Assembly (NCBI GenBank): GCA_963753685.1
Contig: CAVWDE010000002.1
Span: forward strand, 248,001-312,000
Direction of reading: 5' to 3'
Source of the DNA: DATAOG01 sp963753685
Lineage (GTDB): Bacteria > Pseudomonadota > Alphaproteobacteria > Geminicoccales > Geminicoccaceae
Length of the DNA: 64,000 nt
Below, piece by piece: positions 1-9,126 of the stretch. The position numbers and the translations under genes are program-made. Every line of letters begins with the position of its first letter. Position 1 is the stretch's first letter. Below the pieces are notes generated by a model. The model saw nothing but the letters and a program-made list of their open reading frames with translations. It made no database searches and was not told where the DNA came from.

Positions 1-2
1 TG

Positions 3-473
3 CAGAGCGTGCGCGCGACCTTCGACGACATCCGGATCGTGGTCCTGGCGAACGAGCTCTGCCTGGTGGACATGGCCCGTCTTCTGAGGGCCGGCGTCGA
101 TGGCTACCTCCTCAAGGACCTGTCGGCAGAAGCCCTGTCGCTCTCCCTTCGCCTGGTCATGAACGGCGAAAAAGCCTTGCCGAGCACGCTCGCGAGCGTG
201 CTCGCCGACGATCCCCGCACGGAGGTCGCCAACGGCGCCTCGGTCAGGGCGCAAAAGCACCTCACCGAGCGCGAAGAGCAAATTCTCCGGTGCCTGCTGA
301 ACGCCTACAGCAACAAGCACATTGCCCGCGCCCTCAACATCTCCGAAGGCACCGTCAAGGTGCATCTGAAGAGCGTGATGAAGAAAATTGCGGCCGGTAA
401 TCGGACCCAGGCGGCGTTGTGGGCGCGCAACAACGGGATCGCCAATGGCGAGCTGTTGACGGAGCGGGCCTAG
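3..473 (+). CDS. NarL/LuxR-type response regulator, 5' end outside window
   Basis: C-terminal part of a two-component response regulator acting on DNA in the cytoplasm. The frame is open back to base 3, so the real start lies outside the window; the GTG at 9 is only the first internal start codon. What remains is the end of a receiver domain, with the conserved lysine in GYLLKD, then a LuxR/NarL helix-turn-helix (TEREEQIL, then EGTVKVHLKSVMKKI). The tail resembles that of the regulator at 36968-37810 (STVKVH, IMKKL, NRTQ), so the two may be paralogues bracketing the polysaccharide locus. The kinase gene starts 73 bases downstream on the same strand. A role in regulating the locus is inference. 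Confidence 0.85.
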   Translation, partial: QSVRATFDDIRIVVLANELCLVDMARLLRAGVDGYLLKDLSAEALSLSLRLVMNGEKALPSTLASVLADDPRTEVANGASVRAQKHLTEREEQILRCLLNAYSNKHIARALNISEGTVKVHLKSVMKKIAAGNRTQAALWARNNGIANGELLTERA

Positions 474-546
474 TCGGCGCCCGGCGGGATCCCGGCAGGC
501 TTCGACGTGGTGAAGATCGGGCGCGTGAGGCCGGAAAGGCTTTGAG

Positions 547-2847
547 ATGAACAGGAATATTCCCGTCCGCAGCGGCTGGGAGCTCGGGGACGCCCGGTTC
601 CGCGAGGTCGGACATCCTGCCCTACCGACGATGGCCGACACCGGCGAGATTGATCTGCACGGCTTCCTGCGGACGATTTACCGGCGCAAGTGGATGCTGA
701 TTTTGACCATGGGCGTGAGCATGGGCGCGACCATGGTCTGGCTCGCTCACGCAACACCTTACTACAACTCCGACGTCCTGATCGTGGTCGAGACGCGGCC
801 GTCGAGCATCGTCCGGGTCGACGAAAAAGTGCAGGATGTCATCAGCGACAGCGCGAAGGTCAACACCGAGGTCGCGGTGCTCGAGTCACGCGGCCTCGCG
901 ACCAGGGTCATTCGCGATCTCGAGCTCGACCACGATCCCGAATTCAGCGAGAAGGCTATGGCCAACGACGACCCGACCGCAGACGGGGCGGGCGGGCCGA
1001 CGCCGTCGGACAGCGGTTTCCCGTCCAAGGCGATGACCGCCATGATGACCGAAGCTCTGAACAGCTTCCGGTCTTTTCTTGCCGGCGCATGGGCCAGCGT
1101 CAGACGTGACGGCGAGCTGACGCCCGAAGAGGTGGCGCGCGAGGAACAGGCGAGCGCCCGGGTGCTGGAAATCAGCCAAGGCCGCGAAGCCGCGGCCCTG
1201 CTCGATCAGTTTCTCAAGCGTCTCACCGTCGAGCCCGAGGAGGGCTCGCGCCTGATCCGCATCGGGTTCTCCTCGACCGACCCGACCAAGGCGGCGCTGA
1301 TCGCCAACACGCTCGTCGACGAGTACCTGAAGAGCCAGCTCGAGACCAAGACCGAAGGCGCACGCCACGCCGCCGAATGGCTCGAAGCCCGCCTGGCCGA
1401 GCTGGGCAAGACCGTGCGCTCGCTCGAACAGAGCGTGCAGCAGCAGCGCACCGACGCCGGCAGCAACAGCATCGACATCGTCTCCCAGCGACTCGCGCAG
1501 ATCAATTTGCAGCTGATCGACGCCCACGCCAAGTCGGCCGCGTCGCGAGCGCGCTACGATCAGATGCGGGCGGTCGTCGAGACCGGCGGTAACCTGGACG
1601 CGCTGCCCGAGATCCTCAGTTCCTCGATCATCCAGGCGCTGCGCGCCAAGCACACGGAGCTGCTCGGCACGCTGTCGGAGCGGCGCACGATCTTTGGCGA
1701 AAACCATCCTCAGATTCAGTCGCTGCGCGCCGAGATTGCCGAGATCGAGCAACGGTTGAACAGCGACATCGGCAACATTCTGGCCGGGCTGCGCAACGAA
1801 ATGCAATCCGACAAGATCCACGAAGCGACATTGCGTAGCGACCTCGATGACGTGAGCGCGGATATGCTTCGTCTGAAGGAGTCGGAAACATCGATTGCGC
1901 AAGCGGCCCAGAAACTGCAGGTGAACCAGGGACTCTATCGAAGCCTGCTCGAGCGTTTCACCGAGGCGGTGGCCCTGCGGGACAACCAGCAGCCAGACGC
2001 CCGGATCATTTCGCCGGCGCAGATCCCGCTGTACCCGTCGTCCCCGAACTTCCCGCGGGTGATCGTACTCTCGTTGGTGGGCTCGACCTCGCTCGCCGTG
2101 TTCTTTCTGGTGATCGCGGAACGCCTGCGCCAGAAGCTCGACACGGTCGACAGCGTCGAGCGCCACGTCGGGCTGCAGATCATCGGCGCCATTCCGGAGC
2201 TACCACGGCTGCGGCGTCTGGCGTCGAGCCCCGCCGGCTACCTGCAGCGCGAGCCGCTCTCCGAGTTCGCGGGGGCGTTCCAGAGGCTTCGAGCGCTGCT
2301 CAACATCGGTCGCGCGATGCCGCGCACGGTGCTGGTGACGTCCGGCTCCGCCGGCGAGGGCAAGACGACGGTCGCCATGTGCCTCGGCATCGCCAGCGCC
2401 TTGTCGGGACAGAAGGTGCTCCTGGTCGACTGCAACTTCGCCCGGCCGCAGGTGCACCGCATGGTCAACGTCAAGAACACCAAGGGGCTGACCGACGTTC
2501 TCAGATACGTGGCGCCGCTCGAGGAGGCGATCACGCGGGCGCCCGCCTACAACCTGTCGATCCTGACCATCGGCGGCTCGCGCGAGGGCGCGATCGATCT
2601 GTTGAATTCCGGCCGCATGCAAGAGCTCCTGGACGAACTCCAGACGATCTTCGACATGATCATCCTGGACTCGGCGCCGGTTCACGAGGTGTCCAACGCC
2701 CTGACCCTCGGCTGCCTTGCCGAAAAGACCATCCTCGTGACCCGCCGCGAATGGACGCGGCACCGCGACGCCTCGTACGCGGCCAGGCAGCTGCAGCTGT
2801 CCGGCGCCGACGTCGCCGGGGTGGTGTTCAACCGGGCGGTGCCGTGA
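547..2847 (+). CDS. Wzc/GumC-like polysaccharide co-polymerase with BY-kinase domain
   Basis: Inner-membrane protein controlling chain length and export of a surface polysaccharide. Domains in order: a Wzz-type N-terminus with a first membrane helix at about residues 50-75, a long periplasmic coiled-coil/GNVR region, a second helix near residues 505-530, then a cytoplasmic bacterial tyrosine kinase domain. The kinase shows Walker A (GSAGEGKTT, about residue 602), a Walker A' region reading VLLVDCNFARP and Walker B MIILDSAPV. The usual second acidic residue of Walker A' is Asn here, and the protein ends at FNRAVP with no C-terminal tyrosine cluster. At 766 residues it matches fused alphaproteobacterial forms. 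The ATG follows GGAAAGG by seven bases. First large gene of the locus. Confidence 0.93.
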   Translation: MNRNIPVRSGWELGDARFREVGHPALPTMADTGEIDLHGFLRTIYRRKWMLILTMGVSMGATMVWLAHATPYYNSDVLIVVETRPSSIVRVDEKVQDVISDSAKVNTEVAVLESRGLATRVIRDLELDHDPEFSEKAMANDDPTADGAGGPTPSDSGFPSKAMTAMMTEALNSFRSFLAGAWASVRRDGELTPEEVAREEQASARVLEISQGREAAALLDQFLKRLTVEPEEGSRLIRIGFSSTDPTKAALIANTLVDEYLKSQLETKTEGARHAAEWLEARLAELGKTVRSLEQSVQQQRTDAGSNSIDIVSQRLAQINLQLIDAHAKSAASRARYDQMRAVVETGGNLDALPEILSSSIIQALRAKHTELLGTLSERRTIFGENHPQIQSLRAEIAEIEQRLNSDIGNILAGLRNEMQSDKIHEATLRSDLDDVSADMLRLKESETSIAQAAQKLQVNQGLYRSLLERFTEAVALRDNQQPDARIISPAQIPLYPSSPNFPRVIVLSLVGSTSLAVFFLVIAERLRQKLDTVDSVERHVGLQIIGAIPELPRLRRLASSPAGYLQREPLSEFAGAFQRLRALLNIGRAMPRTVLVTSGSAGEGKTTVAMCLGIASALSGQKVLLVDCNFARPQVHRMVNVKNTKGLTDVLRYVAPLEEAITRAPAYNLSILTIGGSREGAIDLLNSGRMQELLDELQTIFDMIILDSAPVHEVSNALTLGCLAEKTILVTRREWTRHRDASYAARQLQLSGADVAGVVFNRAVP

Positions 2848-2914
2848 GGTCATGGGACCGGACTGCCGTGGCGCGGACCGCGACGGCAGCGAAGGCCGCT
2901 GCCGGTTGCCGGGC

Positions 2915-3005
2915 GAACTCGGCCCCCGAACTCGGCCCCCGAACTCGGCCCCCGAACTCGGCCCCCGAACTCGGCCCCCGAACTCGGCCCCCGAACTCGG
3001 CCCCA
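2915..3005. repeat. 13-base tandem repeat array, seven copies
   Basis: Seven head-to-tail copies of GAACTCGGCCCCC starting at 2915, 2928, 2941, 2954, 2967, 2980 and 2993; the last is cut short by the ATG triplet at 3005. The copies look identical, which points to recent expansion by slippage or unequal exchange. The array lies in the noncoding gap between the kinase and UDP-glucuronate decarboxylase genes. Frames through it give only low-complexity peptides, so it is not treated as coding. Each unit contains CCGAACTCGG, an imperfect palindrome. Confidence 0.97.
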
Positions 3006-3073
3006 TGTCCCGGAAGATAAGTCGAAGTGCTGACTGTGTCTCGGTCGTTGCTGACCATCGGCCGCTGAGCAGG

Positions 3074-3087
3074 TCCCGATAGGGGGA
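3074..3087. promoter_or_regulatory. Candidate CCC-N4-GGG operator upstream of UDP-glucuronate decarboxylase
   Basis: TCCCGATAGGGGGA lies about 40 bases before the ATG at 3127. It resembles the stronger inverted repeat at 37984-37999 and a weaker one at 27017-27032, all upstream of polysaccharide-locus genes or a regulator. GC-rich DNA yields such motifs by chance, so this is a weak call. Confidence 0.25.
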
Positions 3088-3126
3088 AATCTGATCGGAC
3101 TGACAACTTGTAGCGGAGTTCAGACC

Positions 3127-4089
3127 ATGGCAATCGATCCGGAATTCGGGAGTCCCGAGCGCACTCTGGTCACGGGCGGTGCCGGATTTCTCGGCTCGCA
3201 TCTGTGCGAACGCCTGCTCGACGCTGGCCACGAGGTTCTTTGCGTCGACAACTTCTACACAAGTCGGCGCAGCAATATCGCTCATCTGCTAAACTTGCCC
3301 CGCTTCGAGTTCATGCGCCACGATATCACCTTCCCGCTGTATGTCGAAATCGGGGAGATCTACAATCTCGCGTGCCCGGCCTCACCGATCCACTACCAGC
3401 GTGATCCGGTCCAGACCACGAAGACCAGCGTCATGGGTGCGATCAACATGCTTGGGCTGGCCAAGCGCACCGGCGCCCGGATCCTCCAGGCCTCCACCAG
3501 CGAGGTCTATGGTGATCCGACCGAGCACCCGCAGCGGGAAAGCTATCGCGGCAACGTCAACTTTCTCGGCCCGCGCGCGTGCTACGACGAAGGCAAGCGG
3601 TGCGCGGAAACGCTGTTCTTCGACTACCGGCGGCAGCTCGGGCTCAAGATCAAAGTCGCCCGCATCTTCAACACCTACGGGCCGCGCATGCACCCCGACG
3701 ATGGCCGCGTGGTCTCGAACTTCATCGTGCAGGCGCTGAAGAACGAGCCCCTGGTCGTCTCCGGCGACGGCACGCAGACGCGCTCGTTCTGCTACGTCGA
3801 CGACCTGATCGCGGGCCTGATCCGATTGATGAAGACGGCGGACGAGACCACCGGCCCGATCAATCTCGGCAACACCGAAGAAGTCCCGATTGGCGAACTC
3901 GCCGAAATGGTCATCCGGCTGACCAACTCGCGCTCGAGGATCGTCTATCAGCCGCTGCCGATCGACGATCCGCTGCAGCGCTGTCCCGACCTCTCGCGGG
4001 CGCGGGACCTCCTCGACTACGCCCCCAGGGTGCCGCTCAGCGAGGGTCTGCGCCGCACCATTCAGGACTTCAGGGAGCGTTTTCGCTAG
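3127..4089 (+). CDS. UDP-glucuronate decarboxylase (UDP-xylose synthase family)
   Basis: Extended short-chain dehydrogenase/reductase that in this family oxidises and decarboxylates UDP-glucuronate to UDP-xylose. Visible features are the Rossmann motif VTGGAGFLGSHL (about residues 15-26), the family signature YNLACPASPIHYQ, the TSEVYGDP segment, the catalytic YDEGK (Tyr-X3-Lys, near residue 153) and GPRMHPDDGRVVSNF, which is typical of UXS enzymes. The 320-residue length is normal. The start is supported by GCGGAG eight bases upstream. It supplies a pentose donor to the EPS locus, or an intermediate for one. A 4-epimerase or plain SDR is less likely given the signatures. Confidence 0.92.
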   Translation: MAIDPEFGSPERTLVTGGAGFLGSHLCERLLDAGHEVLCVDNFYTSRRSNIAHLLNLPRFEFMRHDITFPLYVEIGEIYNLACPASPIHYQRDPVQTTKTSVMGAINMLGLAKRTGARILQASTSEVYGDPTEHPQRESYRGNVNFLGPRACYDEGKRCAETLFFDYRRQLGLKIKVARIFNTYGPRMHPDDGRVVSNFIVQALKNEPLVVSGDGTQTRSFCYVDDLIAGLIRLMKTADETTGPINLGNTEEVPIGELAEMVIRLTNSRSRIVYQPLPIDDPLQRCPDLSRARDLLDYAPRVPLSEGLRRTIQDFRERFR

Positions 4090-4515
4090 GTCGCCGCCCC
4101 CTCGAGCGCGCCGACCGGGTCGCGGCCGGAGGCTGAGCCGGCCGGCTTTTCGGTGACCCGGGCCCTTGATGCTCCAGGTCCGCCGGCAGAGGCGCTGAAA
4201 CTCCGGCAGCGCCAGGCGTAGCTTCCTCGATCGTGTCCGTCGAGCCGCGGGCCCAAAAGCGGTCCGCCTTCGACGTGCGCGACCAGGCGCTCGACCTGGC
4301 CTTGCCCTCGGACGGCGTCCCACCTGGATCGCGGCAACTGGCGTGGCGCCCGCTACGCGCTGGCGCCCGCGGTCGCCGGCCGCGGCATGGGCCGCCGCGT
4401 TCGCGCCCGAGCGCCCCGGAGGCGGCGACGTCAGTGGCCAGTTGCCGCTGTCGTCGAGCCCCGCCGCCGATCGGCGCGTCCCGATGAACCTTGGGGTCGA
4501 GCCGCCCGGACGCGG
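4090..4515. other. Intergenic region between convergent genes, no gene seen
   Basis: 426 bases separating the decarboxylase from the convergent pyruvyl transferase. The open frames here are arginine/proline-rich and look like noncoding GC-rich DNA. Only the small palindrome at 4136-4150 stands out. Confidence 0.6.
4136..4150 (+). terminator. Possible terminator after UDP-glucuronate decarboxylase gene
   Basis: A perfect 12-base palindrome (AGCCGGCCGGCT) followed by TTT lies 47 bases after the stop codon, between convergent genes. A loopless palindrome would leave at most a short stem, so terminator function is uncertain. Confidence 0.3.
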
Positions 4516-5781
4516 TCAGATGACAGGATCGCGCACGTCCAGGGACCTGGTGCCGGACACCGGGCTCGGGTCGCCGGCGATCAGCGACGCGAGGAGCTCC
4601 TCCTGCTCCCGCAGGCGGCTTTGGAAGCGCGCGCCCGCCTCGCGGATCCGGCCTTCGAGCACGGGCCGCTCAGAGATCAGCTGCAGGGTCTGCCGCTCGA
4701 GGCGGGCGACGTCCAGCCGCTCGATGTCCTGGCAGTAGTCGGCCAGGCCCATCTCGGCCAGGAGGACGTCATTCTTCTTTGCGTAGCCGATCGAGATCGT
4801 GGGCTTACCCACGCGCAACGCGCACACCACGTTGTGATAGCGGGTCGCCACCACGAGGTCGGTGTCGGCGATCTGCTGCATGACGTCGTGGAGGGTCTCG
4901 GCCGGCGTGAACAGGACGGCATCCTCGGCGCCAGCGGGCCGGCTCGAGCGCACCGCTTGAATGAGATCGCCGACCACGCGCCGGTCCGCCTGGTCGCCCA
5001 TCAGAACGCGCACGACAAGGCCGCGACCGAGCAGCCAGACCACGTACCTGGTGATCTTCTCGAGATAGCCCGCATAGATCTGGGCGCCGCCGCTGGTATC
5101 GTTGCGCCAGCCGGAATAGGTCATGACCCCGACGCCAATGGTCAGCGGCTGGCCCTCGCCCCCGGGCGCCCGGGTCGATGCGGGCGCCGGCAGCCGGAAC
5201 GCGATATCCGGATAGATCCGATCGTTGCGGGCATCGAACCCGATGCTCTCCATGAACGCCTTCGAGATCTGATCGCGATAGGACCGGTAATGGGCGGCTG
5301 CGGCGGCCGACTTCATCAGCCACCGGTTGATTGGATGGCGGATCGGTCCTGCGCCAATGCTGGCGAAGACGACCTTCACGCCCATCAGACGCCCCAGCAA
5401 ACACCAGCTCAGGATCTCGTATGGCCAGCCGAGCGGGCGGACTCCGAAATCGTCCAGAACGCCCATTCCCGGAACGATCAGCACCTTGAGCCGCCGGAGA
5501 TGGCGAATCGCGTGCAGCCACAGAGTGGCTTTTCCAGCCGCCCTCTGCAGGAGGACCGCAGCCCGGCTGGCGCCCAAACGTCGAGGCTTGTGACAGATCG
5601 GGACCGCCTCGAGTCCCAATGCCTTCTCTACCGCCGCGGGATTGCCGCAGATGCAGAGCAGCTGTTCTTGCGGCGCGACTCTGCGCAGAGAGCGCGCCAT
5701 CGACTCGAGTGATCCGTCGTTGCCGATATTGCCAGTGCCGAACTGACCGAACAGACCAACGAGCTTTGGCGCGCTTGCCAT
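4516..5781 (-). CDS. Polysaccharide pyruvyl transferase family protein
   Basis: Member of the polysaccharide pyruvyl transferase family (CsaB/WcaK type, PF04230), which adds ketal-linked pyruvate from phosphoenolpyruvate to sugar residues. The N-terminus reads LVGLFGQFGTGNIGNDG, a glycine-rich start typical of the family. The segment DLVVATRYHNVVCALRVGKP near residues 295-315 matches the conserved C-terminal Arg/His region, and PTISIGYAKKNDVL follows it. Length 421 residues. A GGAGAG sequence just upstream supports the start. It is transcribed against the neighbouring decarboxylase, so it needs its own promoter in 5782-6422. Pyruvylation would add negative charge to the polymer; the acceptor sugar is unknown. 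Confidence 0.88.
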   Translation of the reverse strand: MASAPKLVGLFGQFGTGNIGNDGSLESMARSLRRVAPQEQLLCICGNPAAVEKALGLEAVPICHKPRRLGASRAAVLLQRAAGKATLWLHAIRHLRRLKVLIVPGMGVLDDFGVRPLGWPYEILSWCLLGRLMGVKVVFASIGAGPIRHPINRWLMKSAAAAAHYRSYRDQISKAFMESIGFDARNDRIYPDIAFRLPAPASTRAPGGEGQPLTIGVGVMTYSGWRNDTSGGAQIYAGYLEKITRYVVWLLGRGLVVRVLMGDQADRRVVGDLIQAVRSSRPAGAEDAVLFTPAETLHDVMQQIADTDLVVATRYHNVVCALRVGKPTISIGYAKKNDVLLAEMGLADYCQDIERLDVARLERQTLQLISERPVLEGRIREAGARFQSRLREQEELLASLIAGDPSPVSGTRSLDVRDPVI

Positions 5782-6422
5782 CTATCTCTCCATTGACCCA
5801 TCGAACAGGCTTTCTGGCGCCGACCGCCGAGGATTCGACGCCGCGACCGCGGCCGGACCATGTCCGGCCCAGCAATTATTCGACGTAACGGCGACGCCCG
5901 CTCCACAACAACTTAAACTCTATCAGTTGTCGGCGCAAAAACTCAAAAGGGTTACCAGGATCCGCAAGGACAAGTCCGGCAGGACGAGGCCGCCGCGGCG
6001 CGCCACCGTCCCGGCCGGCGGCATCCGGAGCATCCGGCAGGTTGCTGGCCGATCCGGGTAGGCCATCTGGCGCCTGGCGATTCCGGACGGGGTGGCAGTC
6101 TGCTCGAATGCACCGCGCGGCCGCGTGCCCGGCCCTGCATAATGATGGCCATGCTTGTGGACGGCATTCGAGCGTGGCTGCGTCGCCGACCTGGACGGCG
6201 GGCGGGCAAGGCAGCATGCCGTCCGCCGAAAGCTGAAGGAATTGGCGGGGCGTCCCGCATGAGCATACTTCATCAGACCCGCCCGGCCCCGCGCCTCGGC
6301 CGTGCGCGGGTGGCGACACCGCCGCAGCGACCGCACCGCGCTGGCGGCAGGCTCGGCTGGACGATCCGGCCCCTGGGCCTCCCCGGCACCGCGGCCATCC
6401 TTCGGGCCGTAGCAGGCTAGGC
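5782..6422. other. Divergent intergenic region, no gene supported
   Basis: 641 bases between divergent genes (pyruvyl transferase leftward, polymerase rightward), so promoters for both are expected. The local AT-rich stretch around 5870-5945 is the most promoter-like part. An open frame at 6142-6420 ends just before the polymerase ATG but has an arginine-rich composition with no recognisable domain, so it is not called. Confidence 0.55.
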
Positions 6423-7778
6423 ATGGTCATCTGGCCTCAAATCGCCGCCTTTCTGCTGATCGGCTATCTGAGCATGACCCGGTCCTTTGCCTATCTCGGG
6501 ATCCCGCAGCTGAGCATCTTCATCGGCGAGATCGCGCTGGCCGCGTTCCTGCTTCTCAAGCCGCGGGTCGCCCTGGGAACGTGGCTCGCATCCCTGTTGC
6601 GCGCATCGCCCCTGAACGAGCTCGGCCTTGCCCTGCTCGTGTTCATGGCGTACGGCATCTGGCAGGTCGGGCGCGGCGTCGCCGATGGCAGCTCGATATT
6701 TTACACGCTCAAGTTTTTTACCTTCAATTACTATGCACTCTATCTGTTTATGGGAATTTGGGTGGCACTGCGAGCCCCCGAGTTCTTACCGAAGCTGGTT
6801 CGCATGCTCGCTTGGGCGCATGGCATCTACGGTTTGCTGTGGATCGTAGCGCTGAAGTACCTGATGGTCTTCATACCGGGGTCCACGGTGAAATTGTTCG
6901 GCCTCCCGGCGGGTGGCGCGGTCGTCATTCTCGGGTTGTTGTGCTTCGAGCGCGACCTGCGGGCGGTCTGGCTGGTTCTGGCGCTCAACATCACGATCAC
7001 GCTGGCCATGCAGGCGCGCGCAACATGGGTGGGCCTGGCGCTGGGGATGCTCGTTTGGGGCGTCTTTACCGGCCGGCTCGGCCGGCTTGTCGTCATGGGC
7101 GTGGCCAGTCTCGCGGTGATCGGGATGATCGAGCTGACCGGCGTTACGCTCGCCACCGGCGGGGGGCGTGCGGTTTCGCTCGGCGAGATTATCGGCGGCG
7201 TCGTCGCCCCGATCGATTTCGAGCTGGCCAAGGAATGGAGCCCAGACGCCGGGCATTCCGCCGACACCGTCAAGTGGCGGCAGAGATGGTGGCATCAGAT
7301 CTGGCTGTCGGTGAATTCCACGCCGATGCTCCAAGCCTTCGGGCATGGCTACGGCTTCTACCTGTTCGGCCTGGCGCCCGCGGACGTCAGAGCGGGCCAG
7401 GAGGACTGGGACGTCCGAACGCCGCACAGCGTCTTCTACTACACCCTCGGTTACACAGGATGGGTCGGAGTCGCCCTGTTTGGTCTTCTGCAGCTTGCCG
7501 TTCTCAGGCTTCTCTGGCGGGCGTATCGGGTCACCGGGCAGCCGGTCGGGGTGGTCTGGTGGGTGATGGGGATGTCGATGGCCTGCTTCGAAGTCAGCTT
7601 CGAATCACCGTACAAGGCGATCCCGTATTACCTGTTGTGGGGAATGGCGATGGCGCCGGGGTTGCAGCGGCAAGGAGCAGCGGGTCACCACGGGGGGGCC
7701 GGCGCCGCCCCAGCAGCGGTCATCGCGGCCGGCGGTCCCGAAGGCATCAGCTCCCGCCGCCCCGTGAGCAGCGCGTAG
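6423..7778 (+). CDS. O-antigen ligase/polymerase-like membrane protein (Wzy-type)
   Basis: Polytopic inner-membrane protein with about ten hydrophobic segments, resembling the O-antigen ligase/Wzy superfamily that polymerises lipid-linked repeat units on the periplasmic face. A large loop at about residues 255-340 (from EWSPDAGHSADTVKWRQR through FGHGYGFYLFG to RTPHSVFYYTLGYTGW) has the family pattern of a hydrophilic loop followed by H-S/N and a glycine-rich helix. Length 451 residues. The last ~30 residues are Ala/Gly/Pro-rich and overlap the tail of the opposing glycosyltransferase gene by 94 bases. A degraded copy of the 3' end (bases 7563-7676) occurs at 10806-10919. Polymerase versus ligase cannot be settled from sequence alone. 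Confidence 0.85.
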   Translation: MVIWPQIAAFLLIGYLSMTRSFAYLGIPQLSIFIGEIALAAFLLLKPRVALGTWLASLLRASPLNELGLALLVFMAYGIWQVGRGVADGSSIFYTLKFFTFNYYALYLFMGIWVALRAPEFLPKLVRMLAWAHGIYGLLWIVALKYLMVFIPGSTVKLFGLPAGGAVVILGLLCFERDLRAVWLVLALNITITLAMQARATWVGLALGMLVWGVFTGRLGRLVVMGVASLAVIGMIELTGVTLATGGGRAVSLGEIIGGVVAPIDFELAKEWSPDAGHSADTVKWRQRWWHQIWLSVNSTPMLQAFGHGYGFYLFGLAPADVRAGQEDWDVRTPHSVFYYTLGYTGWVGVALFGLLQLAVLRLLWRAYRVTGQPVGVVWWVMGMSMACFEVSFESPYKAIPYYLLWGMAMAPGLQRQGAAGHHGGAGAAPAAVIAAGGPEGISSRRPVSSA

Positions 7779-8881
7779 TAGCGCGCGCCGACGGCCTCCG
7801 GCGCGTAATGCGCCCGGAGGCCGAGCACGGATTCGGATGCGGGGCGATGACGCCGGGGGTCATCCAGCACGGCTGCCAGCGTCTCGGCAAGCTCGTGCGC
7901 GTCAAGCGGATCGTCGACGTAGTGCGCCAGCCCCCGCGTGCTCTCCGGCAGAGCGGTGCATTTGGTCGTGACCACGGGCAGCCCGAAGCCCAACGCCTCG
8001 ACGGGCGGCATGCCGAACCCTTCAAACCGGGAGGGGAAGACAAACGCCGTGGCGTGTGAGTAAAACATGCCCAACGCCCGATCCGAGATATAGCCGGTCA
8101 CCTGGACAAATCGCTCGAGACCCAGTTTCCCGATCAGCCCACGCACGTCTGACCGTTGGACGACGCCGATGAGGTTGTGACTGAGCTGGCCCGCAAGCAC
8201 GAGCTTGAGGTCGTCGTAGGCCCGCCTCTTCACCAAGAGGGCGAAAGCGCGGATCAGCGTCTCCAGGTTCTTGTGCCGGTACTGCGCAGCTACGCTGAGG
8301 ACATACCGCTGCTGCGGCACGCGCAGGCCGGCATCCGGCTTGCCTTCCTCGAACCGCGCCCACGAGATCGGGTTCGGAATGACATGCACCTTGTCCTGCC
8401 AACGCTCACCATAAGCTCGCAGCAGGTCCTCTTTGACAAAGTCGGAGATCACGACCACGGCATCGGCGAGCCGCAAAGTCAGCTCGTGGGTGGCGCGCAG
8501 CCACAGCCGTTTCTGAAGCGAAGCGTTCTCGGGAATATGACGATACTGAAGATCATGGATCACCGTGACGATCCGAGCCTGATGCGCCCGGACCGGTGGC
8601 GTGAAGTAGTTCGGGAGCAACATGGCGTCGACGCGCGGCAGGTAATGGCGCAGGTAGCGCCACTCCTCGAGGAAGCGACTGCGTGGTTGGCCGCCAGCCA
8701 CCCACTGGACCGCCGCCTTGCCGTCCACCTGCAGCCCGCCGACATGCCCCAGCACCAGCAGACGGTCGTCACGGTCTGCGGTTTTGGCGAGCCCGCGAAC
8801 CAGATTGTTCAGCATGTGCTCCGCCCCGCCGACGATGCCCGGCTTCATCGAACAGGCGGAAATGCCGATCACCCGTCCCAT
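7685..8881 (-). CDS. Glycosyltransferase family 4 (GT-B)
   Basis: Cytoplasmic GT-B glycosyltransferase transferring a sugar from a nucleotide donor to the lipid-linked repeat unit. The N-terminal domain begins with a glycine-rich strand-turn (GISACSMKPGIVGGAEHML). The C-terminal donor-binding domain has VLSVAAQYRHKNLETLIRAF and the diagnostic EX7E motif in FEGFGMPPVEALGFGLPVV (about residues 290-310). Length 398 residues is typical. GGGGAA lies upstream of the ATG at 8881. The gene converges on the polymerase with a 94-base overlap, so either may have a slightly overlong tail. Donor and linkage are unknown. Confidence 0.93.
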   Translation of the reverse strand: MGRVIGISACSMKPGIVGGAEHMLNNLVRGLAKTADRDDRLLVLGHVGGLQVDGKAAVQWVAGGQPRSRFLEEWRYLRHYLPRVDAMLLPNYFTPPVRAHQARIVTVIHDLQYRHIPENASLQKRLWLRATHELTLRLADAVVVISDFVKEDLLRAYGERWQDKVHVIPNPISWARFEEGKPDAGLRVPQQRYVLSVAAQYRHKNLETLIRAFALLVKRRAYDDLKLVLAGQLSHNLIGVVQRSDVRGLIGKLGLERFVQVTGYISDRALGMFYSHATAFVFPSRFEGFGMPPVEALGFGLPVVTTKCTALPESTRGLAHYVDDPLDAHELAETLAAVLDDPRRHRPASESVLGLRAHYAPEAVGARYYALLTGRRELMPSGPPAAMTAAGAAPAPPW

Positions 8882-9126
8882 CTCCGTTTCCCCTAAAGCG
8901 TTGAGGTGCCAAGCGGATCGATCGACGATCCGGAGCAGTTGGTGCAGGTCGTCCTAAGGCGCCGCACGTTCCGGGACCCGAACCGTCGGCAAGGACGTCT
9001 CGATGGTTGCGGGCGGGCACGAGTCCGGTCAGCGAGGTGCCGTGCGGCAGGGGGCCCGGCAAAACTCATCAGGAGATTCGGGGCGGAGGTGGCTGAGGCG
9101 CTGCGAAGCTCCGGTCCATGGTACGG

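Noticed and set aside
2915..3005. CRISPR array
   Set aside because: Repeats are 13 bases with no spacers and no cas genes are present.
2828..3133. Open frames translated through the 13-base repeat array
   Set aside because: All phases stay open because 13-base repeats cycle the frame; the product is a monotonous Gly/Arg/Pro/Ser peptide.
6142..6420. Open frame ending just before the polymerase ATG
   Set aside because: Arg/Pro-rich, no domain, no Shine-Dalgarno; other phases are equally open.
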